This document shows positions 27,947 through 36,963 of a stretch of DNA of 64,000 nucleotides, one piece after another (within the stretch, counting starts at the first letter, position 1; each line of letters starts with the position of its first letter). A model generated the notes under the pieces. It saw nothing but the letters and a program-made list of their open reading frames with translations, was not told the DNA's origin and searched no databases. Where the stretch lies: positions 1-64,000 of the forward strand of contig NZ_JALPTH010000006.1 of the NCBI RefSeq assembly GCF_023218175.1, written 5' to 3'. The position numbers were made by a program, and so were the translations under genes. Source of the stretch: Streptomyces lichenis. GTDB taxonomy: Bacteria > Actinomycetota > Actinomycetes > Streptomycetales > Streptomycetaceae.

Positions 27947-27969
27947 GAGAGCGCTCTGAGAGCGCTCTC
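27947..27969 (-). promoter_or_regulatory. Twin LacI-type operators of the GH64 gene
   Basis: Two perfect copies of the palindrome AGAGCGCTCT (27948-27957 and 27959-27968) lie 11 bases apart, one helical turn, about 65 bases before the glucanase start. The GCGC centre and arms resemble operators of LacI-family sugar regulators in Streptomyces such as CebR sites (GGGAGCGCTCCC). Confidence 0.7.
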
Positions 27970-28307
27970 AGATTGGCGTGAACCAAACAACTCGTCAAGA
28001 TGTACGGAACGTTTCGCCGCCGTGTTCAGGGCGAGCCACGGTCTCCGGGACGACCGCGGTCCCCTCTGCGCGGCAAGCGAGCCAAAGGGGCGCGCGGCTG
28101 CCGAAAGGGAGTCGCGCGCAGGGAGCGAGGCACGAGCGACCGAGCACGTCGACCGTCGGCAGTCGCCTAAAGCGCCCCGGCGGCGAGCTTGCCGCCGGAG
28201 ATTGGGGTAACCCATGGGTAATGAGCGGGCGTCCTGCCGGGCATGGTTGGATGCGAACAAGAGGGTGTTCGGGGGCAGAGACCCTCGGCGACCGGCAGGC
28301 GGGAATC

Positions 28308-29288
28308 GTGAGGATCTTCGGGAAGGTACGGCATCGGCCCTCCGCCTCGTGGCGGCAGGCCACCGACCGCGCGTTCACGCTGATCGGGGACGGGCGGTAC
28401 GAGGACGCGGGCGCGCTGCTGACGCGCGCGGCCGATCTGGAGCCCTGGCTCTCGGAGTCGTGGTTCAACCTGGCGCTGCTGCACAAGTTCCGGCATGACT
28501 GGGAGCAGGCCCGTACGGCGGGGCTGCGGGCGGTCGCGCTGCTGGACAAGGAGGCCGGGGCACCCGACTGGTGGAACGTGGGGATCGCGGCCACCGCGCT
28601 CCAGGACTGGCCGCTGGCGCGCCGGGCCTGGCAGGCGTACGGACTGAAGGTGCCCGGGTCGGCGGTCACCGGCGGGGAGCCGGCCGGGATGGAGCTGGGC
28701 AGCGCCGCGGTGCGGCTGTCGCCGGAGGGCGAGGCCGAGGTGGTGTGGGGCCGGCGGCTGGATCCGGCCCGGATCGAGGTGCTGTCGGTGCCGCTGCCGT
28801 CCTCCGGGCGGCGCTGGGGCGAGGTCGTGCTGCACGACGGCGTCCCGCACGGCGAGCGGACCACCGGCGCGGGCCACAGCTTCCCGGTGTTCGACGAGAT
28901 CGAGCTCTGGGCGCCCTCGCCGGTGCCGACCTGGGTGGTGCTGCTGGAGGCGGCGACCGAGGCGGACCGGGACGCGCTGGAGACGCTGGCGGCGGACGCC
29001 GGGTTCGCGGCCGAGGACTGGTCGTCCTCGGTGCGGCTGCTGTGCCGGTCGTGCTCGGAGTCGACCATGCCGGCGGCCGAGGGCGAGGGCGAGCACCTGG
29101 ACCCGCACGACCGCAGCGAGCCGGGGCACCCGGGGCCGCTCGGCCACCGTTCGCCGGGCGAGCTGTGGGTGCCGGAGCGGGAGTGCGGGATCGCCGCCCC
29201 GCCCGGACTGGTGCGTGGGCTGCTGGACGGCTGGGTCGCCGACAGCCCGGACAGCCGCGAGTGGCGGGACCTGGAAGAGGTCTGCTGA
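28308..29288 (+). CDS. Tetratricopeptide-repeat-containing protein of unknown function
   Basis: This 326-residue protein opens with a short TPR array at about residues 18-110 ([55 protein letters not shown]). A beta-rich domain follows ([26 protein letters not shown]) and then an acidic C-terminal part with a Cys pair (LLCRSCSES). There is no signal peptide. It resembles conserved streptomycete proteins found upstream of peptide deformylase, but no function is known. GTG at 28308 was chosen because the in-frame sequence before it lacks coding character; there is no strong ribosome binding site. Confidence 0.75.
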   Translation: MRIFGKVRHRPSASWRQATDRAFTLIGDGRYEDAGALLTRAADLEPWLSESWFNLALLHKFRHDWEQARTAGLRAVALLDKEAGAPDWWNVGIAATALQDWPLARRAWQAYGLKVPGSAVTGGEPAGMELGSAAVRLSPEGEAEVVWGRRLDPARIEVLSVPLPSSGRRWGEVVLHDGVPHGERTTGAGHSFPVFDEIELWAPSPVPTWVVLLEAATEADRDALETLAADAGFAAEDWSSSVRLLCRSCSESTMPAAEGEGEHLDPHDRSEPGHPGPLGHRSPGELWVPERECGIAAPPGLVRGLLDGWVADSPDSREWRDLEEVC

Positions 29289-29415
29289 GGCCCGGCCCCT
29301 CGGGGTGGGACGGCCCGTCCGGGCCGTCCCGTACGGACTAGGCTGTACGGGCACACGCTCACCGCGGACCGGTCCCGGCCACCGGCGGTGGCTTCCGAGA
29401 TCCAGAAAGGCGCGA

Positions 29416-30057
29416 GTGGCGGACATGGCGGAGCAGCAGACGGCTTTGCGGGTGGACGACGAGGGCTTCGTCATCGACACCGAGGACTGCGAGGAGCGCG
29501 AGGCCGCCCACCGCGAGCGCGGCACCTCCCGCCCCATCACGGTCGTCGGCAACCCGGTGCTGCACAAGGAGTGCGAGGACGTCACCGAGTTCGGCGAGGA
29601 GCTGGCCCGGCTGGTGGACGACATGTTCGCCAGCCAGCGCACCGCCGAGGGCGTGGGCCTGGCCGCCAACCAGATCGGGGTGGACCTGAAGGTCTTCGTC
29701 TACGACTGCCCGGACGACGAGGGCGTGCGGCACACGGGTGTGGTGTGCAACCCGGTGCTGGACGAGCTGGCCCCCGAGCTGCGGGTGCTGGACGACTCCA
29801 ACGAGGGCTGCCTCTCGGTGCCGACCGCGTACGCCTCGCTGGCCCGGCCCGACTACGCCTCGGTGCGCGGCCAGGACGTCCAGGGCAACCCGATCCGGGT
29901 GCGCGGCACCGGCTACTTCGCCCGCTGCCTCCAGCACGAGACGGACCACCTGTACGGGTACCTGTACATCGACCGGCTCTCCAAGCGGGAGCGCAAGGAC
30001 GCCCTGAAGCAGATGGCCGAGGGCACCCCGCGCTACCCGGTCGTCGCCAACGACTGA
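29416..30057 (+). CDS. def: Peptide deformylase
   Basis: This 213-residue iron-type peptide deformylase removes the formyl group from nascent proteins. All three motifs are intact: motif 1 [10 protein letters not shown], motif 2 EGCLSVP with the metal-binding Cys, and motif 3 QHETDHLYG with the two metal His and the catalytic Glu. The N-terminus has a 30-residue acidic extension ([17 protein letters not shown]) common in streptomycete copies. GTG at 29416 has AAAGG seven bases upstream; ATG three codons later is an alternative. A bidirectional terminator follows. Confidence 0.95.
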   Translation: MADMAEQQTALRVDDEGFVIDTEDCEEREAAHRERGTSRPITVVGNPVLHKECEDVTEFGEELARLVDDMFASQRTAEGVGLAANQIGVDLKVFVYDCPDDEGVRHTGVVCNPVLDELAPELRVLDDSNEGCLSVPTAYASLARPDYASVRGQDVQGNPIRVRGTGYFARCLQHETDHLYGYLYIDRLSKRERKDALKQMAEGTPRYPVVAND

Positions 30058-30070
30058 CCGGCGTATACGA

Positions 30071-30109
30071 AAGAAGGCCCGCCCCCTCGTCCAGGGAGCG
30101 GGCCTTCTT
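30071..30109. terminator. Bidirectional hairpin terminator
   Basis: A 12-base perfect stem (30071-30082 with 30098-30109) lies between def and the convergent nrdB gene. Confidence 0.85.
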
Positions 30110-30123
30110 CGTACAGCGGACCC

Positions 30124-31146
30124 TCAGAAGTCCTCGTCCAGGTCCACCGAGCCCTGCACCGCCACCTGGTAGGCGGAGACGCGGCGCTCGAAGAAGTTGG
30201 TCAGCTCCTGGACGCCCTGGAGCTCCATGAACGAGAACGGGTTCTGCGAGCCGTAGACCGGGGCGAAGCCCAGGCGCTGGAGGCGCTGGTCGGCGACGCA
30301 CTCCAGGTACTCGCGCATCGACTCGGTGTTCATGCCGGGCAGGCCGTCACCGCACAGGTCGCGGCCGAACTGGAGCTCGGCCTCCACGGCCTCCTTCAGC
30401 ATGTCGGTGACCTGCTGGGTCAGCTCCTCGTCGAAGAGCTCCGGCTCCTCCTTGCGGACGGTGTCCACGACCTCGAAGGCGAAGTTCATGTGCATCGTCT
30501 CGTCGCGGAACACCCAGTTGGTGCCGGTGGCCAGGCCGTGCAGCAGGCCGCGCGAGCGGAACCAGTAGACGTAGGCGAAGGCCCCGTAGAAGAACAGGCC
30601 CTCGATGCACGCCGCGAAGCAGATCAGGTTCAGCAGGAAGCGGCGGCGGTCGGCCTTGGTCTCCAGCCGGTCGATCTTCTCGACGGAGTCCATCCACTTG
30701 AAGCAGAACTGGGCCTTCTCGCGGATGGAGGGGATGTTCTCCACCGCGTCGAACGCCGCCGCGCGGTCCTCCGGGTCGGGGAGGTAGGTGTCGAGCAGCG
30801 TCAGATAGAACTGGACGTGCACGGCCTCCTCGAACAGCTGGCGCGAGAGGTACAGCCGCGCCTCGGGGGAGTTGATGTGCTTGTAGAGCGTCAGCACCAG
30901 GTTGTTGGCGACGATCGAGTCACCGGTGGCGAAGAAGGCCACCAGCCGCCCGATCATGTGCTGCTCGCCCGGGGACAGCTTGGCGAGGTCGGCCACGTCG
31001 GAGTGGAGGTCGACCTCCTCCACGGTCCAGGTGTTCTTGATGGCGTCGCGGTAGCGCTCGTAGAAGTCCGGGTAGCGCATCGGACGCAGGGTCAGCTCGA
31101 AGCCCGGGTCGAGCAGGTTCTTCTGGGTCTCGTTCGTGGTGCTCAT
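30124..31146 (-). CDS. nrdB: Class Ia ribonucleotide reductase small subunit NrdB
   Basis: This 340-residue ferritin-like subunit houses the di-iron centre and tyrosyl radical of class Ia ribonucleotide reductase. Visible ligands are Asp76 (FATGDSIV), Glu107 and His110 (EEAVH) and a later ExxH in RDETMHMNF. The radical Tyr is Tyr114, four residues after His110, as in E. coli. The C-terminal tail (AVQGSVDLDEDF) is the acidic peptide that docks on NrdA. The ATG shares one base with the nrdA stop (TGATG). The third gene nrdS, known in the S. coelicolor nrdABS operon, is not present here because def is convergent next door. Confidence 0.95.
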   Translation of the reverse strand: MSTTNETQKNLLDPGFELTLRPMRYPDFYERYRDAIKNTWTVEEVDLHSDVADLAKLSPGEQHMIGRLVAFFATGDSIVANNLVLTLYKHINSPEARLYLSRQLFEEAVHVQFYLTLLDTYLPDPEDRAAAFDAVENIPSIREKAQFCFKWMDSVEKIDRLETKADRRRFLLNLICFAACIEGLFFYGAFAYVYWFRSRGLLHGLATGTNWVFRDETMHMNFAFEVVDTVRKEEPELFDEELTQQVTDMLKEAVEAELQFGRDLCGDGLPGMNTESMREYLECVADQRLQRLGFAPVYGSQNPFSFMELQGVQELTNFFERRVSAYQVAVQGSVDLDEDF

Positions 31147-33557
31147 CACTGGCAGGCCTCGCAGGACTCGGGGTTCTCAAGGGAGCAGGCGACCGCGTCC
31201 GGGTCGGCGGCCTGCTGCACGGGGATGGTGGCGGTGCCGGTGGGCGCGGTGGCGGCGGCCGGGGTCTGGCCGCCGGCGGCGCGGGCGATCCGGGTGGCCG
31301 GGCGGGAGCGCAGGTAGTACGTGGTCTTCAGACCCTGCTTCCAGGCGTACGCGTACATCGACGACAGCTTGCCGATGGTGGGCGTCTCCAGGAACAGGTT
31401 CAGCGACTGCGACTGGTCCAGGAACGGGGTGCGGGCGGCGGCCATGTCGATCAGGCCGCGCTGCGGGATCTCCCAGGCCGTGCGGTACAGCGCCCGGACG
31501 TCCTCGGGCACCCAGGTGAAGCCCTGCACCGAGCCGTTGGAGTCGCGCAGCGCCTCACGGGTCTGCGCGTCCCAGACGCCGAGCTTCTTCAGCTCGGCCA
31601 CCAGGTAGGCGTTGACCTGGAGGAACTCACCCGACAGGGTCTCGCGCTTGAACAGGTTGGAGACCTGCGGCTCGATGCACTCGTAGACACCGGCGATGGA
31701 GGCGATGGTCGCGGTCGGGGCGATCGCCAGCAGCAGCGAGTTGCGCATCCCGGTGGTGGCGACCCGCTCGCGCAGCGCCGTCCAGCGCTCCGGCCAGTTC
31801 AGCTCCACGTCGTAGTGGTCCGGGTGCAGCACCCCGCGCGCGGTCCGGGTCTTCTCCCAGGCGGGCAGCGGGCCGTGCCGCTCCGCGAGGTCGCAGGAGG
31901 CCTCGTAGGAGGCGAGCATGATCCGCTCGGCGATCCGGGTGGAGAGCGCCCGCGCCTCGGGGGAGTCGAACGGCAGCTTCAGCTGGAAGAAGACGTCCTG
32001 GAGGCCCATCGCGCCCAGACCCACCGGGCGCCACTTGGAGTTGGAGTTGCCGGCCTGCTCGGTCGGGTAGAAGTTGATGTCCACCACGCGGTCGAGGAAG
32101 GTCACGGCGGTGCGCACGGTGGCGTCCAGCCGCTCCCAGTCGATGTCCCCGTCCTTGACGAAGGCGCCGAGGTTGACCGAGCCGAGGTTGCAGACGGCCG
32201 TCTCGCCGTCGTCGGTGACCTCCAGGATCTCGGTGCACAGGTTGGAGGAGTGCACCACCGCGCCGGACTCGGCGGTCTGGTTGGCGGTCCGGTTGGAGGC
32301 GTCCTTGAAGGTCATCCAGCCGTTGCCGGTCTGCGCCAGGGTGCGCATCATCCGGCCGTACAGCTCACGCGCCGGCATGGTCTTGCGGGCCAGCCCGGCG
32401 GCCTCCGCCTTGCGGTAGGCGGCGTCGAACTCCTCGCCGTACAGATCCACCAGCTCCGGCACGTCGGCCGGGGAGAACAGCGACCAGGGCTGGTCGGCGT
32501 TGACCCGGCGCATGAACTCGTCCGGGATCCAGTGCGCCAGGTTGAGGTTGTGGGTGCGCCGGGCGTCCTCGCCGGTGTTGTCCCGCAGCTCCAGGAACTC
32601 CTCGATGTCCGCGTGCCAGGTCTCCAGGTAGACCGCGGCCGCGCCCTTGCGCCGCCCGCCCTGGTTGACCGCCGCCACCGAGGCGTCCAGCGTCTTCAGG
32701 AACGGCACGATGCCGTTGGAGTGCCCGTTGGTGCCCCGGATCAGCGAACCGCGGGAGCGGATACGGGAGTAGGCGATGCCGATGCCGCCGGCGTGCTTGG
32801 AGAGCCGGGCCACCTGGTGGTAGCGGTCGTAGATCGAGTCCAGCTCGTCGGCGGGGGAGTCCAGCAGGTAGCAGGAGGACATCTGCGGGTGCCGGGTACC
32901 GGAGTTGAACAGCGTCGGCGAGGACGGCAGGTAGTCCAGCCGGCTCATCAGCCGGTAGAGGGAGGCCACCTCGTCCACCGCGCGTACGGAGTCGTCCTCG
33001 GCGAGACCGGCGGCGACCCGGAGCATGAAGTGCTGCGGGGTCTCGATCACCTTGCGGGTGATCGGGTGGCGCAGCAGATAGCGGGAGTAGAGGGTGCGCA
33101 GCCCGAAGTAGCCGAAGCGGTCGTCGGCGCCGAGGTCGATCAGCGCGTCCAGGGTGTCCGCGTGCAGCGCCGCGAACGCGGCCGTGCGGTCGGCGATCAG
33201 CCCCTCGCGGTGCCCCACCGCCACCGAGGCCGAGAACGACACCGCGCCCTGGCCGGCCGCCTCCTCGGCGATGGTCCGGGTCAGCAGCCTGGCGGCGAGC
33301 CGCGAGTAGGCGGGGTCCTCGGAGATCAGCCCGGCGGCGGCCTCGGTGGCCAGCTCCCGCAGCTCCGCCTCGTCCGAGCCGGCGTGCCGGCCACGCAGCG
33401 CGGCGGCGGCGACCCGGCCGGGGTCGGTGTCGGGCAGGTCGGCGGTGAGGTCGGTCAGGGTGCGCAGCAGCGCGGTACCGGGACCGTCGGCGCTCACCCC
33501 CGCGGTCTGCTCCGGTTCCGTGACGCGTGAGGCCGGATCGGCTGGCGCGATGGTCAC
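31146..33557 (-). CDS. nrdA: Class Ia ribonucleotide reductase large subunit NrdA
   Basis: This 803-residue catalytic subunit reduces ribonucleoside diphosphates. Active-site cysteines are visible in SSCYLLDSP, SSNLCTEI and TAVCNLGSVNLGAF, and the redox-relay pair sits at the C-terminus (SCEACQ). The N-terminal 60 residues are low-complexity and I see no clear ATP cone, which is usual for this streptomycete type. GTG at 33557 is chosen because GGAGAG lies seven bases upstream and upstream in-frame sequence belongs to the riboswitch leader. The gene is controlled by an NrdR box pair and a cobalamin riboswitch. High B12 shuts it off in favour of a class II enzyme encoded elsewhere (established for S. 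coelicolor). Confidence 0.95.
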   Translation of the reverse strand: MTIAPADPASRVTEPEQTAGVSADGPGTALLRTLTDLTADLPDTDPGRVAAAALRGRHAGSDEAELRELATEAAAGLISEDPAYSRLAARLLTRTIAEEAAGQGAVSFSASVAVGHREGLIADRTAAFAALHADTLDALIDLGADDRFGYFGLRTLYSRYLLRHPITRKVIETPQHFMLRVAAGLAEDDSVRAVDEVASLYRLMSRLDYLPSSPTLFNSGTRHPQMSSCYLLDSPADELDSIYDRYHQVARLSKHAGGIGIAYSRIRSRGSLIRGTNGHSNGIVPFLKTLDASVAAVNQGGRRKGAAAVYLETWHADIEEFLELRDNTGEDARRTHNLNLAHWIPDEFMRRVNADQPWSLFSPADVPELVDLYGEEFDAAYRKAEAAGLARKTMPARELYGRMMRTLAQTGNGWMTFKDASNRTANQTAESGAVVHSSNLCTEILEVTDDGETAVCNLGSVNLGAFVKDGDIDWERLDATVRTAVTFLDRVVDINFYPTEQAGNSNSKWRPVGLGAMGLQDVFFQLKLPFDSPEARALSTRIAERIMLASYEASCDLAERHGPLPAWEKTRTARGVLHPDHYDVELNWPERWTALRERVATTGMRNSLLLAIAPTATIASIAGVYECIEPQVSNLFKRETLSGEFLQVNAYLVAELKKLGVWDAQTREALRDSNGSVQGFTWVPEDVRALYRTAWEIPQRGLIDMAAARTPFLDQSQSLNLFLETPTIGKLSSMYAYAWKQGLKTTYYLRSRPATRIARAAGGQTPAAATAPTGTATIPVQQAADPDAVACSLENPESCEACQ

Positions 33558-33699
33558 GTGGGGCTCTCCCTCGCTCGGCTCGGGGCCTCGATGGCGTGGC
33601 GGCGGGGAGCGCGAGAGCGGCTTGCCCGGGCACAGGGCAGCACGGCTCGCGTCCACCGGCCCACTCCGCGAGGCCCGGACGTCTGGACACCCGGGCCGG

Positions 33700-33850
33700 T
33701 CGGTCCGAGTGTGCTGCCGGCAGGTCGTCGGACTCACGGCGCGCCCGGGCCGGTACGGCTTGGGGGCGCGTACCGGGGCGGAAACACACCGGTTTCACCG
33801 TTGCGGGACAGTTCCGGATTCACACCGGATTCCCCTGCGGCGACAGCAGG
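33700..33850 (-). promoter_or_regulatory. Cobalamin (AdoCbl) riboswitch upstream of nrdAB
   Basis: Read on the minus strand, the leader carries GGGGAATCCGGTGTGAATC, then GGAACTGTCCCGCAACGGTG, and about 90 bases on the B12 box GTGAGTCCGACGACCTGCC (near 33719-33737). These are the conserved core and box of the cobalamin aptamer. About 140 bases separate it from the nrdA start, leaving space for an expression platform with a GC-rich hairpin near 33650-33700. Confidence 0.9.
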
Positions 33851-33854
33851 AATG

Positions 33855-33902
33855 AGCATACATCTGGTGGGCGCTCGCGAAAGCACCCCCCAGATGTTGT
33901 GT
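33855..33902 (-). promoter_or_regulatory. NrdR box pair over the nrdAB promoter
   Basis: Box A (33855-33870, containing ACATCTGGTG) and box B (33887-33902, CCCCCAGATGTTGTGT) match the NrdR consensus acaCwAtATaTwGtgt at the main positions. They are separated by 16 bases (32 centre to centre), the usual spacing. A -10-like TATGCT on the minus strand (33854-33859) overlaps box A, placing the transcript start at the head of the riboswitch. Confidence 0.75.
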
Positions 33903-34095
33903 CGGCCCGTACAAGTCGTGTCCATCCGCACACCTGTGGTGTCCGCCCCCGCCACCCTGCGGGAACAGGCCAAGGGGCACCTGGGCGACCGGCCGCGGAG
34001 GCCGGGGCCGCACGGGGCGCGCCCGGACCGGGGCGTGGCGCCGGGCCACCCGGATGGCCCCCTCGCGGCCGTCCGAGTGCCCTTGCCGACTGCGT

Positions 34096-34590
34096 TCAGA
34101 CGTCCCGGCCGTAGGTGTGCAGGGTGACGCCGGGGAGGGGCGCCCAGTCGCGGGCGGGGGTGCGGTCGAAGCCGACCCGGCGGTAGAGGCGCTGGGCGGC
34201 GGCCATGGCCAGATGCGAGGAGAGCACCACCCGCCGGCAACCGGGCACCGCCCGGGCCCGGTCGACGCAGGCCCGCACCAGCGCCTCGCCCGCGCCCCGG
34301 CCGCGCGCCTCGCGGTCCACCGCCAGCATCCGGATCTCCGCCTCGCCCGCCCCGGCGAGATCCGCCCCCGCCCCGGCCGCCAGGGCCACCCCGCCGAGCA
34401 CCCGCCCGGTGTCGTCCACGGCGACCAGCACCTCCGCCTCGGCGGCCCGGCGCGCCACATCGCGCAGCGCGACCAGGTACTCGTCGGCCTCGCCGAACTC
34501 CAGCAGCCCGTCGGCCAGGTACGCCCGCGCGGTGACCTCGCCCAGCGCGGTGTGCTCCTCGGGGCGTACCGCCCTGATGGTGATGTCCAT
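34096..34590 (-). CDS. GNAT family N-acetyltransferase
   Basis: This 164-residue GNAT protein has the acetyl-CoA-binding motif A as IRMLAVDREARGRGAGEALV (R/QxxGxG/A as RGRGAG) and motif B with AAAQRLYRRVGFDRTP. It transfers acetyl from CoA to an amine that cannot be predicted. It stands between nrdA regulatory DNA and the symporter pair, on the same strand as both but probably monocistronic. The ATG gives MDITIRAVRPEEHTAL, a typical family start. Confidence 0.9.
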   Translation of the reverse strand: MDITIRAVRPEEHTALGEVTARAYLADGLLEFGEADEYLVALRDVARRAAEAEVLVAVDDTGRVLGGVALAAGAGADLAGAGEAEIRMLAVDREARGRGAGEALVRACVDRARAVPGCRRVVLSSHLAMAAAQRLYRRVGFDRTPARDWAPLPGVTLHTYGRDV

Positions 34591-34688
34591 AACCGCAAGC
34601 GTGCAGCGCGGCGGGCCGCCACGCCTCCCCGGAGGGAGGTGCGACGGCCCGCGGTAGGCGAAACGGGTGGCCCCTGTGGCCATCGGCC

Positions 34689-36353
34689 CTATGCCGGGGC
34701 CTTGCTCGGTCCCCTCTGCCCGTTCTCGGCCTCGGGGCCCTCGACCAGCTCCGGCAGCTCGGTGGCGACGCCCGGGTCCCCGGCGTCCGCCGTGTAGTCG
34801 GAGGGCTGGGTCTCGTCCACCCCGTCCGGCGCCTTGACCGCCCGCAGCACGAAGGTGAGCACCACGGTGACCAGGGCGTTGAGCACGAAGGCGGTGAGGC
34901 CGATGTAGCCGATCTCGCCGATGCCGGGGATCTCCGCCGAGGAGCCGCCGAAGTGCTTCTGGGTCGGCGAGGCCACCCCGTACGCGGCGGCCGTGCCGTA
35001 CACCATGCCGACGGCCCAGCCGCCGAGCAGCGCCCAGCGGTGGAACCAGCGGGTGAACAGCCCGCCGACCAGGGCCGGGAAGGTCTGCAGGATCCAGATG
35101 CCGCCCAGCAGCTGGAAGTTGATGGCGACCGTCTTGTCCATGGTGAGCACGAAGACCAGCGCGCCCACCTTGACCAGCAGCGACACCAGCTTGGACACCT
35201 TGGTCTCCTGGGCCGGGGTGGCGTCCGGCTTGATGAAGTCCTTGTAGATGTTGCGGGTGAAGAGGTTGGCCGCGGCGATCGACATGATGGCCGCCGGGAC
35301 CAGCGCGCCGATGCCGATGGCGGCGAAGGCGATGCCCGCGAACCAGTCCGGGAACATGTCCTCGAACAGCTGCGGGATGGCCAGCTGCCCGTTGGTCACC
35401 TTCACCCCGGCCGCGATCGCCATGAAGCCCAGCAGCGCCAGCAGGCCCAGCATCAGCGAGTACAGCGGCAGGATGGTGGTGTTGCGGCGGATCACGTCCC
35501 GGCTGCGCGAGGAGAGCGTCGCGGTGATCGAGTGCGGGTACATGAACAGCGCCAGCGCCGAGCCCAGTGCCAGCGTGGCGTACCCCCACTGGCCCATCTC
35601 CCCGGGCACCAGCGCGCCGCGCGGCTGGCCGGTCGCCGGGTTCTTCTGGGCGAAGGCGTCCCCGGCCGCGTCGAAGATCGCCCCGAAGCCGCCGAGCTTG
35701 ATCGGGATGTAGATGATCGCCACCGCGATGACGAGGTAGATCAGGGTGTCCTTGACGAAGGCGATCAGCGCCGGGGCGCGCAGCCCGGAGGAGTAGGTGT
35801 ACGCGGCGAGTACACCGAAGGCGATGAGCAGCGGCAGGTCCTTGACGAACCAGTGCGTGGACTCGCCGCCGCCGATGCCCATCACGTCCAGCACGGCCTG
35901 GATGCCGACCAGTTGCAGCGCGATGTACGGCATGGTGGCCAGCAGGCCGGTGACGGCCACCGCCAGCGACAGTCCCTTGGAGCCGAACCGGCCGCGGACG
36001 AAGTCCGAGGTGGTCACATAGCCGTGCTTGTGCGAGACCGACCAGAGCCGGGGCAGGAAGGTGAAGATCAGCGGGTAGACCAGGATGGTGTACGGCACGG
36101 CGAAGAAGCCGGCCGCGCCCGCCGCGTAGACGGCCGCCGGGACGGCGACGAAGGTGTACGCGGTGTAGAGGTCGCCGCCCAGCAGGAACCAGGTGATCCA
36201 GGTGCCGAACGAGCGGCCGCCCAGGCCCCATTCGTCCAGGCTGTGCTCGTTCTCCGCCCTGCGCCAGCGGGCCGCCAGGAAGCCCATGACGGTGACGGCC
36301 AGGAAGAAGAAGAGGAAGACGGCGAGTGCCACGCCGTTCACGCCGTCCTTCAC
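34689..36353 (-). CDS. Sodium:solute symporter (monocarboxylate-type)
   Basis: This 554-residue transporter has about 13 membrane helices and belongs to the SSS family. The N-terminal DEWGLGGRSFGTWITWFLLGGD and the helix with RAPALIAFVKDTLIYL are typical of MctC/MctP-like monocarboxylate importers. The ALFMYPHSITATLSS and IGIGALVPAAIMSIAAANLFTRN motifs carry the Na+-site residues. It probably imports pyruvate, acetate or propionate, but the exact substrate is inference. The GTG start overlaps the DUF3311 stop as GTGA, a coupling seen widely between these two families. The acidic C-terminal tail of about 50 residues is cytoplasmic. Confidence 0.9.
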   Translation of the reverse strand: MKDGVNGVALAVFLFFFLAVTVMGFLAARWRRAENEHSLDEWGLGGRSFGTWITWFLLGGDLYTAYTFVAVPAAVYAAGAAGFFAVPYTILVYPLIFTFLPRLWSVSHKHGYVTTSDFVRGRFGSKGLSLAVAVTGLLATMPYIALQLVGIQAVLDVMGIGGGESTHWFVKDLPLLIAFGVLAAYTYSSGLRAPALIAFVKDTLIYLVIAVAIIYIPIKLGGFGAIFDAAGDAFAQKNPATGQPRGALVPGEMGQWGYATLALGSALALFMYPHSITATLSSRSRDVIRRNTTILPLYSLMLGLLALLGFMAIAAGVKVTNGQLAIPQLFEDMFPDWFAGIAFAAIGIGALVPAAIMSIAAANLFTRNIYKDFIKPDATPAQETKVSKLVSLLVKVGALVFVLTMDKTVAINFQLLGGIWILQTFPALVGGLFTRWFHRWALLGGWAVGMVYGTAAAYGVASPTQKHFGGSSAEIPGIGEIGYIGLTAFVLNALVTVVLTFVLRAVKAPDGVDETQPSDYTADAGDPGVATELPELVEGPEAENGQRGPSKAPA

Positions 36354-36694
36354 TTCGCCGCACCCCCCTTCGCGGACCGCTCGGACTGTGCGGACCGCTC
36401 GGGCCGCGCGGCCTTGCGGGCGCGCTGCTCACGGTGCCACAGCTGGTACGCCGCCATGGTCAGGATCGTGGAGAGCACGACCCAGGCCATCTGGTACCAG
36501 TAGAAGAACGGGATCCCGATGAGACGGGGTTCGACCCGCGCGTACGAGCTCACCCAGAGCATGGCGGCGAACGGCGCGGCGAGGCAGAGGGCGACCACCA
36601 CCCGGACCGGGGTGACCACGGGCAGCGCGCCGGTGTCCCCCGGGGGTCTGGGCCCCTGTTCCTCCGGCTTCCGCTCCTCCGGCTCCTGTGCCAT
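36350..36694 (-). CDS. DUF3311 membrane protein, symporter partner
   Basis: This 114-residue protein has a polar N-terminus, two membrane helices (residues 30-50 and 62-84, with PFFYWYQMAWVVLSTILTMAAY between) and a basic C-terminus. DUF3311 proteins are regularly encoded immediately before SSS-family symporters and are presumed accessory subunits or stabilisers. The ATG has GGAGG six bases upstream, and the stop overlaps the symporter start. Confidence 0.88.
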   Translation of the reverse strand: MAQEPEERKPEEQGPRPPGDTGALPVVTPVRVVVALCLAAPFAAMLWVSSYARVEPRLIGIPFFYWYQMAWVVLSTILTMAAYQLWHREQRARKAARPERSAQSERSAKGGAAK

Positions 36695-36910
36695 GACGGC
36701 ACCTCCGTCCCCTCGCTGAGCTGCCGCTGTGCGGCCCGTCACAGGCTGGTAATGGGTCGGCAATCTAGGCGACCGGTCCCGCCCGGCGTAACCCCCGTCC
36801 GTATAACGGACGCATCTCGCCGGGCACGCGCAGGGGCCTCGACCGGTCCCCTGACGCGAGTCGGCGGGGTGCGGACGGTGTCGTTCCGTTTCACTCGGGA
36901 GCGGGTACGC

Positions 36911-36952
36911 CGAAAGGGGCCGCCCCCGTTCGTCCGGGTGCGGCCCCTTTCG
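36911..36952 (-). terminator. dasR terminator hairpin
   Basis: A 13-base perfect stem (36911-36923 with 36940-36952) lies just downstream of dasR on its strand, ahead of the DUF3311 promoter region. Confidence 0.85.
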
Positions 36953-36963
36953 TCTTCGTACCG

